NCBI GenBank assembly: GCA_029859185.1
Contig: JAOUDR010000074.1
Location: 1-9,444 of the forward strand
Source of the DNA: Gemmatimonadota bacterium
GTDB taxonomy: Bacteria > Gemmatimonadota > Gemmatimonadetes > Gemmatimonadales > GWC2-71-9
DNA: 9,444 nt
Direction: 5' to 3'
This document shows, one piece after another, positions 7,364 through 9,444 of this stretch. Position numbers and translations under genes: made by a program. The notes beneath the pieces are model-generated. The model was not told the origin of the DNA and ran no database searches. It saw nothing but the letters and a program-made list of their open reading frames with translations. Positions within the stretch are counted from its first letter, which is position 1. Each line of letters begins with the position of its first letter.

Positions 7364-7378
7364 GACGCGCGACGCGTC
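7364..7378 (-). terminator. Short hairpin at the 3' end of the creatininase-like gene
   Basis: GACGCG (7364-7369) and CGCGTC (7373-7378) pair perfectly around a 3-base loop. The arm at 7373-7378 overlaps the minus-strand stop codon (7379-7377). A weak T-rich stretch follows on the minus strand (CGTTTG). It is probably a weak terminator. Confidence 0.35.
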
Positions 7379-8219
7379 ATCGGCGCTCGCCGGCCCCTGC
7401 CGCGGGAACAGGCGTTTCCCGGAGCGTCTCGAGGTCGCGGAGCACTCCGGTGACCGTCGCCTCGACGACCACCCGTCCCTTCTCGACGGTGGCGAGCGTC
7501 GCATCGCCCCAGATCCCGGACTCGGAGTAGACGCCGGGCCGCCCGCGCACCCGTGTGAGGCCACCTTGCCCCTCCCGGGGCGACGCGTCCTTCCTGGCTT
7601 TGCTCATGGCGACGCGCTCCGGCGCGATGTAGAGCATCATCGAGGTTTCGATCTCGTCCGCGTGGGTGCCGACCTCCTGCTCGCGTACCCGTTCCTCGGC
7701 TTCGGCGGCCACCTCCAGAATGTTCGTGTAGTGCAGCACGATGCCCTGGTCCGCGAGCACGGCAGCAGCCGCGGCCAGCGGGCGCAGGGTGGAGACGCCG
7801 GTGTTCAGCACGTAGAACCGTCGCGGGCCGTAGCCCGCAAGGCTGCTCACGATGTCCACCACCACGTCCCGTGCCGTCTCGAATCGGAGATGCGTGGACC
7901 CGGGATACTCGAGGAACGAGGGATAGAAGTGGTAGGTGATCGTCGGGGCGACAATCACGTTGCTCGCAGCGAGGACCCGTTGCTTCAGGTACTCCGCCAT
8001 CCGGAGGTCGTTGTCGAGTCGGAGATGCGGACCGTGTTCCTTGGCAGCGGCGCCGAGCGCGATCACGACGACCGCGTCCGGCGTCAGCACGGCCTCCGCC
8101 TCCTGCCAGCTAAGATCCGCCAGCTCGACCCCACGCGTCCGCGCCAGCTGAGCATGCGCAGCCGTGGCTGTCACCGCCACCGCCAGCATCCCGATACCGA
8201 GATCTCGCACTGTCCGCAT
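7377..8219 (-). CDS. Creatininase-family protein, exported, divergent active site
   Basis: A 280-residue protein of the creatininase family (metal-dependent amidohydrolases acting on cyclic or linear amides). It begins with a Sec signal peptide (residues 1-23, ending AHA before Q24). Family features seen: KEHGPHLRLDND (E61, H62, D71), GSTHLRFET near residue 110, and GTHADEIETSMML (H186, E189, E191), followed by APERVAM. The usual metal-ligand motif NGHGGN is replaced by NTGVST (residues 139-144), and the usual ExHG becomes KEHG, so two expected ligand positions are altered. The substrate is unknown; creatinine itself is unlikely. GTG 8222 is an equally good start, 8 bases from GGAGG, and adds one residue. 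It lies 45 bases downstream of the beta-lactamase-like gene, in the same frame, probably in one operon. Confidence 0.8.
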   Translation of the reverse strand: MRTVRDLGIGMLAVAVTATAAHAQLARTRGVELADLSWQEAEAVLTPDAVVVIALGAAAKEHGPHLRLDNDLRMAEYLKQRVLAASNVIVAPTITYHFYPSFLEYPGSTHLRFETARDVVVDIVSSLAGYGPRRFYVLNTGVSTLRPLAAAAAVLADQGIVLHYTNILEVAAEAEERVREQEVGTHADEIETSMMLYIAPERVAMSKARKDASPREGQGGLTRVRGRPGVYSESGIWGDATLATVEKGRVVVEATVTGVLRDLETLRETPVPAAGAGERR

Positions 8220-8240
8220 CACGCTATTATCCTCCGCCGC

Positions 8241-8290
8241 GCCCTCACGCGCCCTCACGCGCCCTCACGCGCCCTCACGCGCCCTCACGC
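8241..8290. repeat. Five exact tandem copies of a 10-bp unit
   Basis: The plus-strand unit is GCCCTCACGC, five perfect copies from 8241 to 8290, followed by a partial GCCCC. On the minus strand each unit reads GCGTGAGGGC and contains TGA. Because the unit length is 1 modulo 3, any frame meets TGA within three copies. The third copy from the right supplies the stop of the beta-lactamase-like gene. The last copies sit just upstream of the creatininase-like ribosome-binding site. Each unit also contains GAGGG, which resembles a weak ribosome-binding site. Confidence 0.97.
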
Positions 8291-9377
8291 GCCCCAAGTG
8301 TCCCCGTACCGCGGCCACGAGCGAGTCCACGAGGCCGGTCTCGATCTCGTTCCGGTTTGACAGGAACACCAACGTCAGGTCGTCATCCGGCAGCCGCTGC
8401 ACCGCGTTGCGGAAGCCAATGGTCGTCCCGGTGTGGAAAAACCGTCGTTGACTTCCCACGCGATCCAGAAACCAGCCGTATCCGTACCCAACACCCTCGC
8501 GATCCGTCGTGGTAGCCGCGACGAACATCCGGTCTGCCAGATCGTCCGGCAGGAGCGGGCGCCGGCCTTCTACCGCGGCAAACCACCGGTCGAGGTCCCG
8601 CACAGACGTGTAGATGCCGCCGTCGCCCAGGACGGCGCTCGTCGTGCTCTGGTCGGTCCGGATCCAGGCGGTATCAGTCGCCCGCGAGTAGCCGTACGCC
8701 CGGCGCGCCACCGAGCTCACCCCCTCCACGTGTGCCACCGACGTCGTCATACCCAAGGGAATGAAGACGGCTCGATCGAGGTACTGGCCGAACGTCTCGC
8801 CGCTGACCGCCGCGACGATTTCGGCCAGGACCGCATAGCCTGAATTGCTGTAGTGATACGCGGATCCGGCGGCGAACGCCGTCGAGTCCTGCGCGCGCAG
8901 CAGCTGGACCACCTCCGCGTCGGTGACCTGGCGTTCGGTGTCGGCGGGCAGGAGGTCCTCGTAGTCCGGCAACCCCGAGGTATGGGTGAGGAGCTGATGG
9001 ATAGTGATCCCATCGGCCCAGGGTGGGAACCCGGGAAGTGCCTGCCGCAGCGTGGTTGCGCTATCGAGCCGGCCATCAGCAATCAGGGTCAGGATAGCGG
9101 TCGCGGTGAACTGCTTCGTCACGGAGGCGAGTCGGAAATTGGTGAGCGGTGTGGTGGCTCGATGGGTCTCGAGCTCCGCCATGCCCACGCAGTGCTCACG
9201 CAGCGCGGTCCCCTGGTGACGGACCAACACACAGGCCCCGGGGTGGTCACCGAGGTAGGCGGCCAGCAGGCGGTCGAGGTCGTCGTCGAGTGACGGACGG
9301 CCACGCGCAGTGCAGGCGGCGCTCGTGAGCGCGGCAACGGCGACGAACCAGTGGCGCGTCCGACGGGTGATTGACAT
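8265..9377 (-). CDS. Serine hydrolase of the class C beta-lactamase / PBP4* family, probable lipoprotein
   Basis: A 370-residue protein of the beta-lactamase superfamily (PF00144), which covers class C beta-lactamases, D-aminopeptidases, D,D-peptidases and esterases. Seen: the SxxK motif SVTK (S85, K88), the YxN motif YSN (about 175-177), and HTG (about 314-316) in place of KTG, as is common in the non-lactamase members. Also seen: QLLTHTSGLPDY after SxxK, typical of the family. The N-terminus has Arg residues, a hydrophobic stretch and SAAC (C22), a relaxed lipobox, so membrane anchoring is likely. No good ribosome-binding site precedes ATG 9377. The last residues (VRAREGA) are encoded by the 10-bp repeat. 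The creatininase-like gene follows. True beta-lactam resistance is unlikely; a peptide or ester substrate is more probable. Confidence 0.85.
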   Translation of the reverse strand: MSITRRTRHWFVAVAALTSAACTARGRPSLDDDLDRLLAAYLGDHPGACVLVRHQGTALREHCVGMAELETHRATTPLTNFRLASVTKQFTATAILTLIADGRLDSATTLRQALPGFPPWADGITIHQLLTHTSGLPDYEDLLPADTERQVTDAEVVQLLRAQDSTAFAAGSAYHYSNSGYAVLAEIVAAVSGETFGQYLDRAVFIPLGMTTSVAHVEGVSSVARRAYGYSRATDTAWIRTDQSTTSAVLGDGGIYTSVRDLDRWFAAVEGRRPLLPDDLADRMFVAATTTDREGVGYGYGWFLDRVGSQRRFFHTGTTIGFRNAVQRLPDDDLTLVFLSNRNEIETGLVDSLVAAVRGHLGRVRAREGA

Positions 9378-9444
9378 GGTGTGGGAATGTGAGCGCGGGT
9401 GGGAGGACTCGCCAGCACGGTCCCGGCAGCCGCCTGGGGTGGAA

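Noticed and set aside
8241..8290. CRISPR array
   Set aside because: The unit is 10 bp with no spacers; it is a simple tandem repeat.
7566..8360. 264-codon open frame on the plus strand opposite the creatininase-like gene, crossing the repeat
   Set aside because: Its C-terminal part is only a translation of the tandem repeat and the rest is antisense to a family-matching gene.
8265..9377. Antibiotic-resistance beta-lactamase
   Set aside because: The fold is shared, but HTG replaces KTG and the features fit the broad serine hydrolase group; nothing points to beta-lactam hydrolysis.

Overview
The window comes from a GC-rich bacterium. The codon third positions are mostly G or C, and five of the seven predicted proteins carry an export or lipoprotein signal. 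The set of exported glycosidases, an exported creatininase-like protein and a serine hydrolase lipoprotein would suit a free-living, Gram-negative degrader of plant material such as a member of Gemmatimonadota or Acidobacteriota. That placement is an inference from gene content and composition only. There is no rRNA, tRNA, CRISPR array, insertion sequence or phage gene.

Layout: (1) 104-1300, minus: an MFS efflux-type transporter with a TTG start. (2) 1477-2858, plus: a two-gene operon made of a 69-residue DUF2892/YgaP-type membrane protein and, 11 bases later, an aldose 1-epimerase (galM type) with a lipoprotein-like leader. (3) 2890-5088, minus: an exported GH2 glycosidase, converging on galM. 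(4) 5282-7312, plus: a Tat-exported GH127 (DUF1680) enzyme, diverging from the GH2 gene. (5) 7377-9377, minus: a two-gene unit made of a class C beta-lactamase-like lipoprotein followed by an exported creatininase-family protein. A five-copy 10-bp tandem repeat sits on their junction. Bases 1-65 and 9378-9444 hold nothing I can call.

Working together: the GH2, GH127 and galM proteins form a small saccharide-cleaving locus. The proposed role is removal of beta-linked galactosyl or similar units and beta-L-arabinofuranosyl units outside the cytoplasm, followed by anomer conversion of the released sugar. Plant arabinogalactan or hydroxyproline-rich glycoprotein glycans are the most natural substrates. 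There is no SusC/SusD pair, regulator or sugar transporter for this system in view, so it is either part of a larger locus or scattered. The beta-lactamase-like and creatininase-like pair looks like a separate hydrolase unit.

The best things to look at again are: the tandem repeat that supplies the stop codon of one gene and, if contracted to two copies, would fuse two genes in frame; the creatininase-like protein, which lacks family metal ligands; the near-symmetric hairpin that contains the stop codons of both convergent genes; and the two competing galM starts, which would give exported and cytoplasmic forms. No clearly new multi-gene system is evident.
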